From: an uncultured Kiritimatiellota bacterium
GTDB taxonomy: Bacteria > Verrucomicrobiota > Kiritimatiellia > RFP12 > UBA1067
DNA: 33,733 bases
Assembly (NCBI GenBank): GCA_934643865.1
Contig: CAKUCX010000035.1
Span: forward strand, 1 to 33,733
Direction of reading: 5' to 3'
Shown here: piece by piece, positions 16,418 to 24,247 of the stretch
Layout of the letters: each line of letters starts with the position of its first letter
How positions within the stretch are numbered: position 1 is the first letter of the stretch
Notes under the pieces: generated by a model
Database searches by the model: none
What the model was told of the DNA's origin: nothing
What the model saw: the letters and a program-made list of their open reading frames with translations, nothing else
Translations under genes and position numbers: made by a program

Positions 16418-18367
16418 TCATTCTCCTTTCGGCACAAGGTCCGTCCAGTCGTAGTGGCGAAGCGCGCCGCGAACGACCTCTGCGAACGGGACGTCCGCCG
16501 AGGCATCGGCCATGCGCGCGCACCAGGAGGCGGGCGGATCAATCATCGAGACGTCGGCGAAGAGCGCCGGGTAGGCCGCGACGGCATGGGCGACCGCGAT
16601 GGCGGCCGGGCCTTTCGCGACGACGTCCACGGGGCCGCCATGGCGGCGCGACAGCTCGCGCGCAAACAGCGCCACGTCCTCCGCGCACAGGGAGACGAAG
16701 TTCCTGCCCATCATGTGCTCAAGCATCGCCACGCCATCCATGACCGCGGTCTTGCTGTAATAGGGGAAGCGGCAGCCGAAGTAGCGCCCCATGTTGCGGA
16801 TCTCGGCGTCAAGGGACGGGCGCCCTTCCGCCGCCAGGCGCCGCGCCGCGTCCTTTGCGCCGCCCCACCAGCCCGCGTGGAAGACGAGCAGCACGGGCCG
16901 GCGGGAGGCGTCGCGCACGGCAGGCTCGGTGAAGGAGCCCTCAAGCGTGGGCGCGTCGGTACGCGCAATCGTCACGCCGTCCCGGTTGGTGGAGACCTGG
17001 ACGTCGACGAGCTCGTCGAAGCTGCGGATGCCGGCGACGCGCCGGACGAGATCGGCGCGGGCCGCGCCGTGCGGCGGCAACGCCGCGCGGGCCGGGCTGA
17101 AGGCTGCCGCGTCGTCCCGGAGGAGGTCATAGACCGTCCGCGCGCCGGGCATGTTCGTGACGCTCGCGCCCGGGCAGACCGACACATCCTTCTCCGGGAT
17201 GCCGCAGTCCGCCTCCTCCAGCCGGAAGTCCCTGTCCCCCTTCGGCAGCTCGGCGATCAAGGCGTCGCGCCAGGCGTCCGCCTCGCCCTTCAGGTGCGTG
17301 CGCATCCACGCGACGGCCGCGCGCGTCGCCGACTCGGAGACGCCGTGCGGGCCGTCGGACTCGAACCGGCGGAAGGCCCCGGGGGCACCGACGGCGGCGA
17401 AGACGCGCGAGGCCGCGGATGCCGTCGCCTTGGCCCCGGAGAGCGGGAAGAAGTCCTGCGTCTTCGTCAGCATCAGCACGGGCATCGGCGCACGCGCGCA
17501 GATGAAGCCCAGGTGGTTGAGGCCAAAGGCCAGCTGGTTCCAGATGCACTGCTCGGCGTCCTGCGGGCCGATGGACGCGCAGACGCCGCGCAGCGTCGAG
17601 AGGTAGCAGGACGGCGTGGCGGCCTTGACGCGCGGCTCAAGCGCCATGACGAGCGACGTCATCGTGCCGCCGCCCGACTGGCCCGAAAGCCCGAGGCGCT
17701 CGGCGTCGACGTCAGGACGGGACGCGAGGTAGTCGAAGACCCGCATCGCGTCGTAGATGCGCATGGCGGAAAAGGAGGATCCCAGCAGCGTGGCGCGCGC
17801 GCCGATCTGGTTGTGCCCCTGGCAGTTCGCCCGGGGCGAGAAGATGCGCTCGCCCTGGTCGATCGGATCGTAGACGAACGCGGCGATTCCGGCCTTGGCG
17901 TAGGAGAGGGCCCAGCGCTGGTACTTGTTGCACGCCTTGCCGTTCTCCGAATGCCCGCACGTGACCGCCACGGCGGGGAAGGGCCCGCGTCCAAGGGGGC
18001 GGTAGAACAGGCCCGTCAGGTAGAAGTTCGGGCGCGAGGCGAAGACGACGGACTCGATCGAATACGCCGCGCGCCGCTCCGTCCCGGTGACGCGGGCCTG
18101 GAGCGGGCCGCGCGCCGGCAGGGGCCCGATCGCGCGCAGCATGCCCTCACGGAGGGCCTTGCCGTGCGCGCGGACCGCATCGGCGTCCTCGCAGTTCAGC
18201 CACGCCCGGTCGGCCGAGATGTCCATCGTCTGGAAGCGGGCCAGGGCCTCGTACCAGGTGACCTGGTCGGCCCGCACCGTCTCCGCCGCCGGTGCAAGGC
18301 GGCACCAGGCGAGAACGCCGAGTGCGCAGGCAGGAAGCCGCGCCGTCCGCCAGAATGTGTTGTGCAT
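16418..18367 (-). CDS. Secreted alpha/beta-hydrolase (acetyl-xylan-esterase-like) with degenerate second hydrolase domain
   Basis: This 649-residue exported protein has signal peptide MHNTFWRTARLPACALGVLAWCRLAPA. Its ATG follows AAGGAG by seven bases. The first alpha/beta-hydrolase domain (about 85-360) resembles AXE1-type carbohydrate esterases. The nucleophile is S231 in GLSGQSGGG, with probable D305 (TKTQDFF) and H341 (DGPHGVS) completing the triad. The second half (about 480-640) again looks hydrolase-like (VLLVFHAGWWGG; VDVVAKGPAAIAVAHAVAAYP), but the nucleophile elbow reads AKGPA with no Ser, so it is probably non-catalytic. Removal of acetyl or other ester groups from the target glycan is the likely role. 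It is the second gene of the operon, 22 bases after the regulator, and its stop lies just before the next start. Confidence 0.8.
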   Translation of the reverse strand: MHNTFWRTARLPACALGVLAWCRLAPAAETVRADQVTWYEALARFQTMDISADRAWLNCEDADAVRAHGKALREGMLRAIGPLPARGPLQARVTGTERRAAYSIESVVFASRPNFYLTGLFYRPLGRGPFPAVAVTCGHSENGKACNKYQRWALSYAKAGIAAFVYDPIDQGERIFSPRANCQGHNQIGARATLLGSSFSAMRIYDAMRVFDYLASRPDVDAERLGLSGQSGGGTMTSLVMALEPRVKAATPSCYLSTLRGVCASIGPQDAEQCIWNQLAFGLNHLGFICARAPMPVLMLTKTQDFFPLSGAKATASAASRVFAAVGAPGAFRRFESDGPHGVSESATRAAVAWMRTHLKGEADAWRDALIAELPKGDRDFRLEEADCGIPEKDVSVCPGASVTNMPGARTVYDLLRDDAAAFSPARAALPPHGAARADLVRRVAGIRSFDELVDVQVSTNRDGVTIARTDAPTLEGSFTEPAVRDASRRPVLLVFHAGWWGGAKDAARRLAAEGRPSLDAEIRNMGRYFGCRFPYYSKTAVMDGVAMLEHMMGRNFVSLCAEDVALFARELSRRHGGPVDVVAKGPAAIAVAHAVAAYPALFADVSMIDPPASWCARMADASADVPFAEVVRGALRHYDWTDLVPKGE

Positions 18368-18389
18368 GCCGATCTCCTTCCGTTCCTTT

Positions 18390-19517
18390 TCAGTCCTTCG
18401 TCCCTTTTTTCGGCTTCACGCAGTCGCCCGCACGGCGGCGTTGCGTTGAAGCCCTGACAACAAGCTTCTCGGGCAGGAAGATCCTCATCGGCGGACATTG
18501 CGCAAACCGATGGCGGCGGATGAGGGTCTCAAAGACGGCATGCGCGATCTCGGCGTATGGCTGCTGAATGGTCGTCAGGGCCGGCGTCATGACGCGCGAG
18601 ATGTCCATGCCGTCAAATCCGGCGATCATGACATCGTCGGGGATGGAATAGCCGAGCGCCTTCAGCGACGCCGCGAAATCGGCCGCCAGCGCGTCGTTCT
18701 GGCAGACAAACGCATCCGGCCGCGGCCGCCGCCGCATGAACGCCCGTATGGCCTTCAGGTCCGTCGGCTCCGCCAGCAGCACATGCGCCTTCGACCAAGG
18801 CCGTCCCGCCAGCATGACGGCATTGGCCACGCCGCGCACACGCTCCATCATGTTGGGGAACATCCGAGGGAGCATGATGATCCCGACGGTCCGTGCGCCG
18901 GACTGCAAGAGGTGGGCGGCCAACGACTCCGCGGCGAGCGCATTGTCGATCGACACGACGTCAAAGCCGCCCCGGGCGGGCGGAAGGACGACGTCGCTGT
19001 CCAGCAGCACGACGGGAATCTTCGCGCGCGCGAAGACGGAGACGATGTCGATATTCGTCGTATCGTCGTCGGACATGAACTCCATCGGATGGTAGACGAC
19101 GCCCGAGACGTGGCGCTTGATGAAGTCCGCGGCCAGGTCGCGGACATTGTGGCGGAGCTGGGCCGGCTCCATCGTGTCAATGTTCGCGAACAGGAAGGCG
19201 CAATGGTTCGCCTGCGCGATGCGCGTCAGCTCCGTGGCGATCGGCTGGAAGTACTCATAGCGCGACACGCCGGGCAGAATCAGGCCGAACGTCTTGACCG
19301 CCGCCCGCTCGGTGACGACGGTGGCCCTGCCCTGGCGGCACCGGATCAGGCTCTCGTGCCGAAGTTCGTCAAGCGCCTTGCGGACCGTGATCCGGGAACA
19401 GCCACAGCGCCGCGCGAGCTGCGCCTCGCTCGGGAACGCGCCTGCCACGCCATACTTCCCGCCCAGGATCTCTGCCTTGAGCAGTTCGTACAGCTTTCTA
19501 TGCTTCGCTTCTCTCAT
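18390..19517 (-). CDS. GntR-LacI hybrid transcriptional regulator (AraR-like architecture)
   Basis: This 375-residue cytoplasmic regulator has an N-terminal GntR winged helix-turn-helix (residues 5-70: LYELLKAEIL, FPSEAQLARRCGCSRITVRKALDEL, with the recognition helix about 41-52). A periplasmic-binding-protein/LacI-type sensor domain begins at about 76 (VKTFGLILPG) and ends with VMIAGFDGMDISRVMTPALTTIQQPY. This pairing is that of AraR-type regulators, in which a sugar releases the DNA. The ATG at 19517 fits the GntR alignment best; 19550 is an alternative, and neither has a strong ribosome site. As first gene of the operon it probably controls the operon and itself through the perfect palindrome at 19579-19594. 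The effector is unknown, presumably a mono- or oligosaccharide released by the downstream enzymes. Confidence 0.9.
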   Translation of the reverse strand: MREAKHRKLYELLKAEILGGKYGVAGAFPSEAQLARRCGCSRITVRKALDELRHESLIRCRQGRATVVTERAAVKTFGLILPGVSRYEYFQPIATELTRIAQANHCAFLFANIDTMEPAQLRHNVRDLAADFIKRHVSGVVYHPMEFMSDDDTTNIDIVSVFARAKIPVVLLDSDVVLPPARGGFDVVSIDNALAAESLAAHLLQSGARTVGIIMLPRMFPNMMERVRGVANAVMLAGRPWSKAHVLLAEPTDLKAIRAFMRRRPRPDAFVCQNDALAADFAASLKALGYSIPDDVMIAGFDGMDISRVMTPALTTIQQPYAEIAHAVFETLIRRHRFAQCPPMRIFLPEKLVVRASTQRRRAGDCVKPKKGTKD

Positions 19518-19578
19518 CTGCCCGCACTTGTTTGCCTTTTGCGCTCCCATTGTACACGATTCCAACCGACTTTTGTGT

Positions 19579-19594
19579 ACTTGTCATGACAAGT
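19579..19594. promoter_or_regulatory. Perfect 16-bp palindrome, likely operator of the GntR-LacI regulator
   Basis: ACTTGTCATGACAAGT is a perfect dyad between the divergent regulator operon and metY. It has the TTGT...ACAA shape common to GntR/AraR-type operators. It lies 25-40 bases upstream of a possible TACAAT -10 (19554-19549, minus strand). A second, partial dyad GTACAC (19552-19557)/GTGTAC (19575-19580) lies beside it. I found no other copy by eye in the window. Confidence 0.7.
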
Positions 19595-19599
19595 TTTTT

Positions 19600-19607
19600 G
19601 GGGGGGG
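19600..19607. repeat. G8 homopolymer next to the operator
   Basis: A T6G8 run (19594-19607) adjoins the palindromic operator in the divergent regulator/metY spacer. Tracts of this length can slip during replication. It is not between a recognisable -35 and -10, so an effect on expression is only possible, unlike the G9 tract at 33602-33610. Confidence 0.6.
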
Positions 19608-19660
19608 CGGCGGCCTGCCGATGCTGACGTGCCGCCCCCTCCGACGCGGAAGCCCACGAT

Positions 19661-19736
19661 CGCCTACCTTCGCGGTTGACATGGACGCGCGGCCTGTGGT
19701 ATACTGCGCGCCGTTTCTCTACCGCAAAGGTAGGCG
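19661..19736. repeat. 16-bp inverted repeat flanking the metY core promoter
   Basis: CGCCTACCTTCGCGGT (19661-19676) and ACCGCAAAGGTAGGCG (19721-19736) are inverted copies with one mismatch, separated by 44 bp. The left arm ends on the first T of the -35 box and the right arm lies in the leader. The right arm can also fold alone (CTACC-GCAAA-GGTAG, 19719-19733). This looks like a paired operator (DNA loop) or, if transcription starts further upstream, an RNA switch. Confidence 0.7.
19676..19705 (+). promoter_or_regulatory. Sigma-70-type promoter of metY
   Basis: TTGACA (19676-19681), an 18-base spacer and TATACT (19700-19705) form a strong housekeeping promoter. Transcription should start near 19712, giving a leader of about 45 bases with AGGAGG (19742-19747) eight bases before the ATG at 19756. 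Confidence 0.8.
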
Positions 19737-19755
19737 AAGACAGGAGGAAGAGGCC

Positions 19756-21039
19756 ATGAGCGAACAGAACACACATCCCGAGACGCTGGCGGTACACGCC
19801 GGCTGGAACGGCGACCCGGCGACGGACGCCTGCGCGGTGCCGGTCTATCGGACGACCGCCTTCAACTTCAAGAACGCGCAGGACGGCGCAGACCGCTTCG
19901 CCCTCAGGAAGGCGGCGAACATCTACGCCCGGCTCATGAACCCGACGGAGGACGTCCTCGAAAGGCGCCTCGCGGCGCTGGAGGGCGGCGCGGCGGCGCT
20001 GACGCTCGCCTCGGGGACGGCGGCCATCTACTTCACGGCCACGAACATCGCGGAGGCCGGCGCGGAATTCGTCTCGGCGGACAACGTCTACGGCGGCACC
20101 TACGTGCAGTTCAACACGATCCTGAGGCAGTCGAACGCCATCACCGTCCGCTGGACGCACCTCAACGACTTCGCGGCCGTCGAGGCGGCGATCAACGAGA
20201 AGACGCGCTTCGTCTACGTGGAGACGATCGGCAACCCGACGCTTGGCGTCGCGGACATCGAGCAGTACGCCGCCGTCGCGCACCGGCACGGCCTCCCGCT
20301 CGTCGTGGACGCGACCTTCTCGACGCCCGTCCTCGAACAGCCGATCGCGTGGGGCGCGGACGTCGTCGTCCACTCGCTCTCGAAGTGGATCGGCGGGCAT
20401 GGCGCGGGCATCGGCGGGGTCGTCATCGACGCCGGGATCTTCGACTGGACGCAGAGGTGGAATCCGCTCTACGCCGAGCCCGATACGGGCTACCACGGCG
20501 TCACGTGGGGCGAATGCGCGGGCCGGCGCGCGTTCATCACGCGCCTTCGGACGGTCGGCCTCCGCAATCAGGGCCCGACGCTCTCGCCGGACGCGAACTG
20601 GATCTTCCTCCAGGGCGTCGAGACGCTCCCCCTGCGCATTGCGCGGCACAGCGAGAACGCGCTCGCGGTCGCAAAGTATCTCAAGGGCCATGCGAAGGTC
20701 GCCTGGGTGCGCTATCCGGGCCTTCAGGGCGATCCGTGCCACGCGCTCGCCGAGAAGTACCTGCCGCACGGCCAGGGCGGCATGGTCGTCTTCGGCGTCA
20801 AGGGCGGCGCGGCGGCGGGCGTCAAGGTCGCGGACGGGCTCAAGCTCTTCACGCAGCTCGCGAACGTCGGCGACGCGCGCTCGCTCGTCATCCACCCGGC
20901 CTCATCGACCCACGCGCAGCTCTCCGAGGCGGAGCAGCGCGCGGCGGGCCTCCCGCCGGAACTCATCCGCCTTTCCGTCGGCATCGAACACATCGACGAC
21001 ATCCTCGCCGACCTCGAACAGGCCCTCGAACGGGCGTAG
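19756..21039 (+). CDS. metY: O-acetylhomoserine sulfhydrylase / Cys-Met metabolism PLP enzyme
   Basis: This 427-residue cytoplasmic PLP enzyme has the usual length for MetY. It joins sulfide to O-acetyl-homoserine to form homocysteine in methionine synthesis. Family landmarks are ETLAVHAGWNGDPATDACAVPVYRTTAF at the N-terminus, YARLMNPT, ALTLASGTAAI, YVETIGNPTLGVADI, VVDATFSTP, and the PLP lysine K210 in HSLSKWIGGHG. The insert PLYAEPDTGYHGVTW and the HPASSTHAQLSEAEQ segment point to MetY rather than cystathionine gamma-synthase. The start has an excellent AGGAGG. It is transcribed divergently from the sugar operon, and I see no functional link to it. The inverted repeat around its promoter suggests dedicated control, possibly by sulfur or methionine status. 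Confidence 0.9.
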   Translation: MSEQNTHPETLAVHAGWNGDPATDACAVPVYRTTAFNFKNAQDGADRFALRKAANIYARLMNPTEDVLERRLAALEGGAAALTLASGTAAIYFTATNIAEAGAEFVSADNVYGGTYVQFNTILRQSNAITVRWTHLNDFAAVEAAINEKTRFVYVETIGNPTLGVADIEQYAAVAHRHGLPLVVDATFSTPVLEQPIAWGADVVVHSLSKWIGGHGAGIGGVVIDAGIFDWTQRWNPLYAEPDTGYHGVTWGECAGRRAFITRLRTVGLRNQGPTLSPDANWIFLQGVETLPLRIARHSENALAVAKYLKGHAKVAWVRYPGLQGDPCHALAEKYLPHGQGGMVVFGVKGGAAAGVKVADGLKLFTQLANVGDARSLVIHPASSTHAQLSEAEQRAAGLPPELIRLSVGIEHIDDILADLEQALERA

Positions 21040-21058
21040 TCCCCCGCCTGCCGGCCCA

Positions 21059-21093
21059 CGCCGCCGCGCGGCCCTCCCGGTGCCCCGGCGGCG
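21059..21093. terminator. GC stem-loop between convergent metY and a surface-protein gene
   Basis: CGCCGCCG (21059-21066) and CGGCGGCG (21086-21093) form an 8-bp stem with a 19-base loop, 20 bases past the metY stop and just before the stop of the opposing gene. No T-tract is present, so termination by this element is plausible but not certain. Confidence 0.35.
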
Positions 21094-21097
21094 CGGG

Positions 21098-24000
21098 CTA
21101 GCGGAGGATCAGCATGCAGCCGATCTCGGGGAGGAGGCGGAGGCGGTTCTCCCAGACGCGCGCCTTGAAGCCGTCGGGAAGCGTCCAGCCGCTCATGTCC
21201 GCCGGCGCGACCAGCGTGCCCGCCTGCGCGACGACGATCTCGCCCTTCGGACGCGCGCCGCTGAAGGCGATCGTGAGCGCGGAAGGCAGTTCAAGCCGCC
21301 CCGTCGTCGTGATCGCGGGCGCGGACGGCGTCGCGGCGTCCAGGGCGACCGTCGCCCCCTCGACGACGACGACCTCGTTCGCGACGCCGGTCACGGTGCC
21401 GCCCGCCAGCACGACCCGCCCCTTCGTGAACGACGCATTGAGCCGCGCCGAGCCGTCCTTGACCTCGACGACGCCGTAGAACCCAGACGCGTCCGCAGCG
21501 GAATAATCCGCCGCCCCCGTGAGCGTCAGCCTGCCGTTGCCGGCCAGCGCGCCGGCGAACGCGCCCCCGCCGACCGCCAGCGACGAATCGCGCGCGACCT
21601 CAAGCGTGCCCGCGCCTTCAACCGCCTGGACGGCATTGCCCGATCCGACCGCCATCAGCTTCGCGCCGGACGCGACCGTGACCACGCTCTTCGGGAACTG
21701 GCCCGAAACCTCATCCGTCTCAAGCGACCGTGCGAGCGTCATCACCTGCTCGGCGGTCAGGCAGCAGTTCGTCCAGACCCGGAAGTCGTCCACATACGCG
21801 CCGGCCTCCGTCTTGCCTGTGGCCTGATTCTCATAATAGCCAAGGTAGAAGGCGCCTTCTTCGGCCAGGTCCAGCGCCGCCGAGGCCTCGTCCGCCGCGC
21901 GTCCGTTCCGATAGGCTCTGACCGTCGTGCCGTCGTAGGTGGCGACGATGTGCTCCCAGGCGACGGCCGTATCGACCCGCTCATTGGGCTGATCGGACAG
22001 CTGACGCGAACAGCTCTTCTGCTTGGGCCTGTCCCAGTCCAGGCTGTCGTAGCGGCAGGCGCCGTTATGCCCGACGGCGAAGTACTTGTTGGCCGTGAAG
22101 ACATCGCCGAAGTTGAAGACGTGCGTGTGCTCCCCGGCGCCGTTGAAGCGCTTTCGGATTGAGACCGTGAACGCCTGCCTGCCGGTCGGGAACGGATACG
22201 CGGCGCCCTCCTTGAGCCGCAGCTTGCAGTCGGCGTTGGCGAGGTTGATGCACTTGCCGTAGGCGCCGACGGCGGCGACGGGCGCGACTGCGGTCGCGCC
22301 GAAGCTTTCAAGCTCGACGCCTCCGATTTCGTCGACGAGGCCGTCGTCGAACGTCCACTTCGCGGCGGGCGTCGGCAGCGCCTCGGCCGCGTTCACGGCC
22401 CGCATCCGGCTGTATTCGTCCTTGATGCGCCGTTCGTCCCAGAGCCCGTTTGCCACGATCAGCTCGTCAAGGTCGCCGCAGTAGGCACTCCTCTCGTTCC
22501 ACAGGTCCTTGCCGCCGATCTGGATCGAATTGCCAGAGGGGACGTACAAGTCGTTTGCGCTCGTCCATGAGCCGCGCGCGACGCCGTCGATCCAGATGGT
22601 GATTTCGTGTCGCGCATGCACGTAGACGATGTGATGCCACCGGCCGTCCGTCAGCGGGGCGTCCGACACATCGACGGTCGGATTCGACCTATAGCCCTCG
22701 ATCCGCTCCGTCGCTCCTTTCTTGTAGAACCGGAGCAGGCAGAGATTCTCTGCCAGGGAGTCTTGTGGCCAACCGCCGTAGTTGAAGAAATAGCCGAAGC
22801 GCCCCTCTCCGTTGCAATCGTCCGCAGACGGCTTGAGCCACACGCTCATCGTGAAGTTCGTACCGTCGATCGGCCGCCGCCAGCCGACGGTGCCGACTGT
22901 AAGCATGGCCTTCGTCTCCGTGAACCGCGCCGCATCCCCGTAGACCCCCGCCCCGTTGCCGAACGTGGGGAGCGGCGTGTCCCCATACGGCCCCAGCGTG
23001 ATGTTGGAGATCCGGTCGGCCCGGGGAGACGCGCCGTCGTCGAAGGGCCAATAGAGGACGAGGTCGTCACCGTAGCGGATCGGGCGCGCGAGCGTGAGGG
23101 TGCCTGCGGCGACGGCGGTGCGCCCGGTGAACGCCGTCGAGTCGCCGCTCATCGTGAGCGTGTAGCCGGCGCCGTCCTTCACGAACGTGCCCATGCCCGC
23201 CAGCCGCGCGGTGTAGGTCGAGGCGGCGGCGGCGCGGCCGGCGACGGTGAGGGTCTTGCCCTTGGGGATCTCGACCGCGCCCGTCGCCGCCTCGCCCTGG
23301 AGGGCGCCGATCGTCTGGTCGCCGTAGAGGTAGGCGATGCCGTTCGAAAACAGGTCGAGCGTCGCGTCGGACGGAATCGTCCGCGCATGGCCCGCGTCCG
23401 TTCCGAGGTGGAACGCCGCATTGCGCACCTGATAGACGCCGCTCATCTGCGCGTTTGTCGCGAGCTTGAAGTCGTAGGGGGCGTAGAGCTGCAGCTGCGC
23501 GGCGGACGAGCCGCGCAGCTCGGCGTTGAAGGACAGCGACGCGGTCTGGTAGAGGCGCAGGGCGAAGTCCCCGCAGTCCACGACGGCGCCGGCCTCGGTC
23601 TGGAGCCTCTTGACCCAGGCGTCGCGGCAGAGTTCGAGCCTCGCCCCAGAACCGGACAGGCGGAGCGGGACCGTTCCCATGCCAGTGACGATGCCCCCGC
23701 CGTCGTCGAGCCGGAACGTGGAGGCATGGACCGTCGCACTCCCGCCCCAGCTTTCGCGGGGCGCGGAGAACTTCAGCGCGCCCCCGCCGCGCAGGTTGAA
23801 TCCGTTGTATGCGGCCCCCCACGGATTCGGCGCCGGGCAGTTGACGTCGAGGGTGCCGTTCGGATAGATGTCGAACGTGCCGGCGGACAGGTTGCGGACG
23901 TTCTTCTTGCTCGTGAGGGTCAGGAGGCATGCGGCGCCGGCCGTGTTCGTGACCGTGAGATCGTTGATGGACGCCTCCGCGCCGATCGTGATCGTGGTGC

Positions 24001-24214
24001 CGTCGGGGACGTCGATGAAGACGAAGTTCCCCGTTTCCCCCGGCCTGGGATCGCCGCTGTCGCACGTCCAGTTGCCGGGGCTCATCCATTCCCCGTCTCC
24101 CGCGAGCCCCGTCCAGGTCAGGGTCGGATAGGCCGCCGCCGACGCGGAACACGCGAGGGCCGCGACGAGCGCCGCCGCGCACCCGCGATTCAGGGGTTTC
24201 ACCGTCTTGTCCAT
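21098..24214 (-). CDS. Giant secreted surface protein with two LamG/ConA-like domains and C-terminal GxxLILR motif
   Basis: This 1,038-residue protein has signal peptide MDKTVKPLNRGCAAALVAALACSASAAA. The ATG at 24214 follows AGAGAGGA. Residues 29-380 are beta-solenoid-like with autotransporter-repeat character (GMGTFVKDGAGYTLTMSGDSTAFTGRTAVAAGTLTLA). Two LamG/concanavalin-like jelly rolls follow: about 383-605 (YWPFDDG, FTMSVWLKPS, WHHIVYVHARHEITIWIDGVARG, DELIVANGLWDERRI) and about 617-826 (KWTFDDGLVDEIGG, FTVSIRKRFN, WEHIVATYDGTTVRAYRNGR, VDDFRVWTNCCLTAEQV). A second solenoid region leads to the end, NRLRLLPEIGCMLILR. There is no outer-membrane beta-barrel as in classical autotransporters. 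The likely role is glycan or surface binding outside the cell. It follows the next upstream gene by 33 bases, so the two are probably co-transcribed. Confidence 0.8.
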   Translation of the reverse strand: MDKTVKPLNRGCAAALVAALACSASAAAYPTLTWTGLAGDGEWMSPGNWTCDSGDPRPGETGNFVFIDVPDGTTITIGAEASINDLTVTNTAGAACLLTLTSKKNVRNLSAGTFDIYPNGTLDVNCPAPNPWGAAYNGFNLRGGGALKFSAPRESWGGSATVHASTFRLDDGGGIVTGMGTVPLRLSGSGARLELCRDAWVKRLQTEAGAVVDCGDFALRLYQTASLSFNAELRGSSAAQLQLYAPYDFKLATNAQMSGVYQVRNAAFHLGTDAGHARTIPSDATLDLFSNGIAYLYGDQTIGALQGEAATGAVEIPKGKTLTVAGRAAAASTYTARLAGMGTFVKDGAGYTLTMSGDSTAFTGRTAVAAGTLTLARPIRYGDDLVLYWPFDDGASPRADRISNITLGPYGDTPLPTFGNGAGVYGDAARFTETKAMLTVGTVGWRRPIDGTNFTMSVWLKPSADDCNGEGRFGYFFNYGGWPQDSLAENLCLLRFYKKGATERIEGYRSNPTVDVSDAPLTDGRWHHIVYVHARHEITIWIDGVARGSWTSANDLYVPSGNSIQIGGKDLWNERSAYCGDLDELIVANGLWDERRIKDEYSRMRAVNAAEALPTPAAKWTFDDGLVDEIGGVELESFGATAVAPVAAVGAYGKCINLANADCKLRLKEGAAYPFPTGRQAFTVSIRKRFNGAGEHTHVFNFGDVFTANKYFAVGHNGACRYDSLDWDRPKQKSCSRQLSDQPNERVDTAVAWEHIVATYDGTTVRAYRNGRAADEASAALDLAEEGAFYLGYYENQATGKTEAGAYVDDFRVWTNCCLTAEQVMTLARSLETDEVSGQFPKSVVTVASGAKLMAVGSGNAVQAVEGAGTLEVARDSSLAVGGGAFAGALAGNGRLTLTGAADYSAADASGFYGVVEVKDGSARLNASFTKGRVVLAGGTVTGVANEVVVVEGATVALDAATPSAPAITTTGRLELPSALTIAFSGARPKGEIVVAQAGTLVAPADMSGWTLPDGFKARVWENRLRLLPEIGCMLILR

Positions 24215-24247
24215 GATCCGATCCTCTCTGCCCAAGCGGGCTGCGCG

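Noticed and set aside
13737..16454. Very long plus-strand open frame antisense to the propeller/barrel glycosidase (and similar ones at 26597-29179 and 29962-32439)
   Set aside because: They are shadows of GC-rich coding DNA: rich in Arg, Ala, Val and His-Arg runs, no domains, and opposite strongly supported genes.
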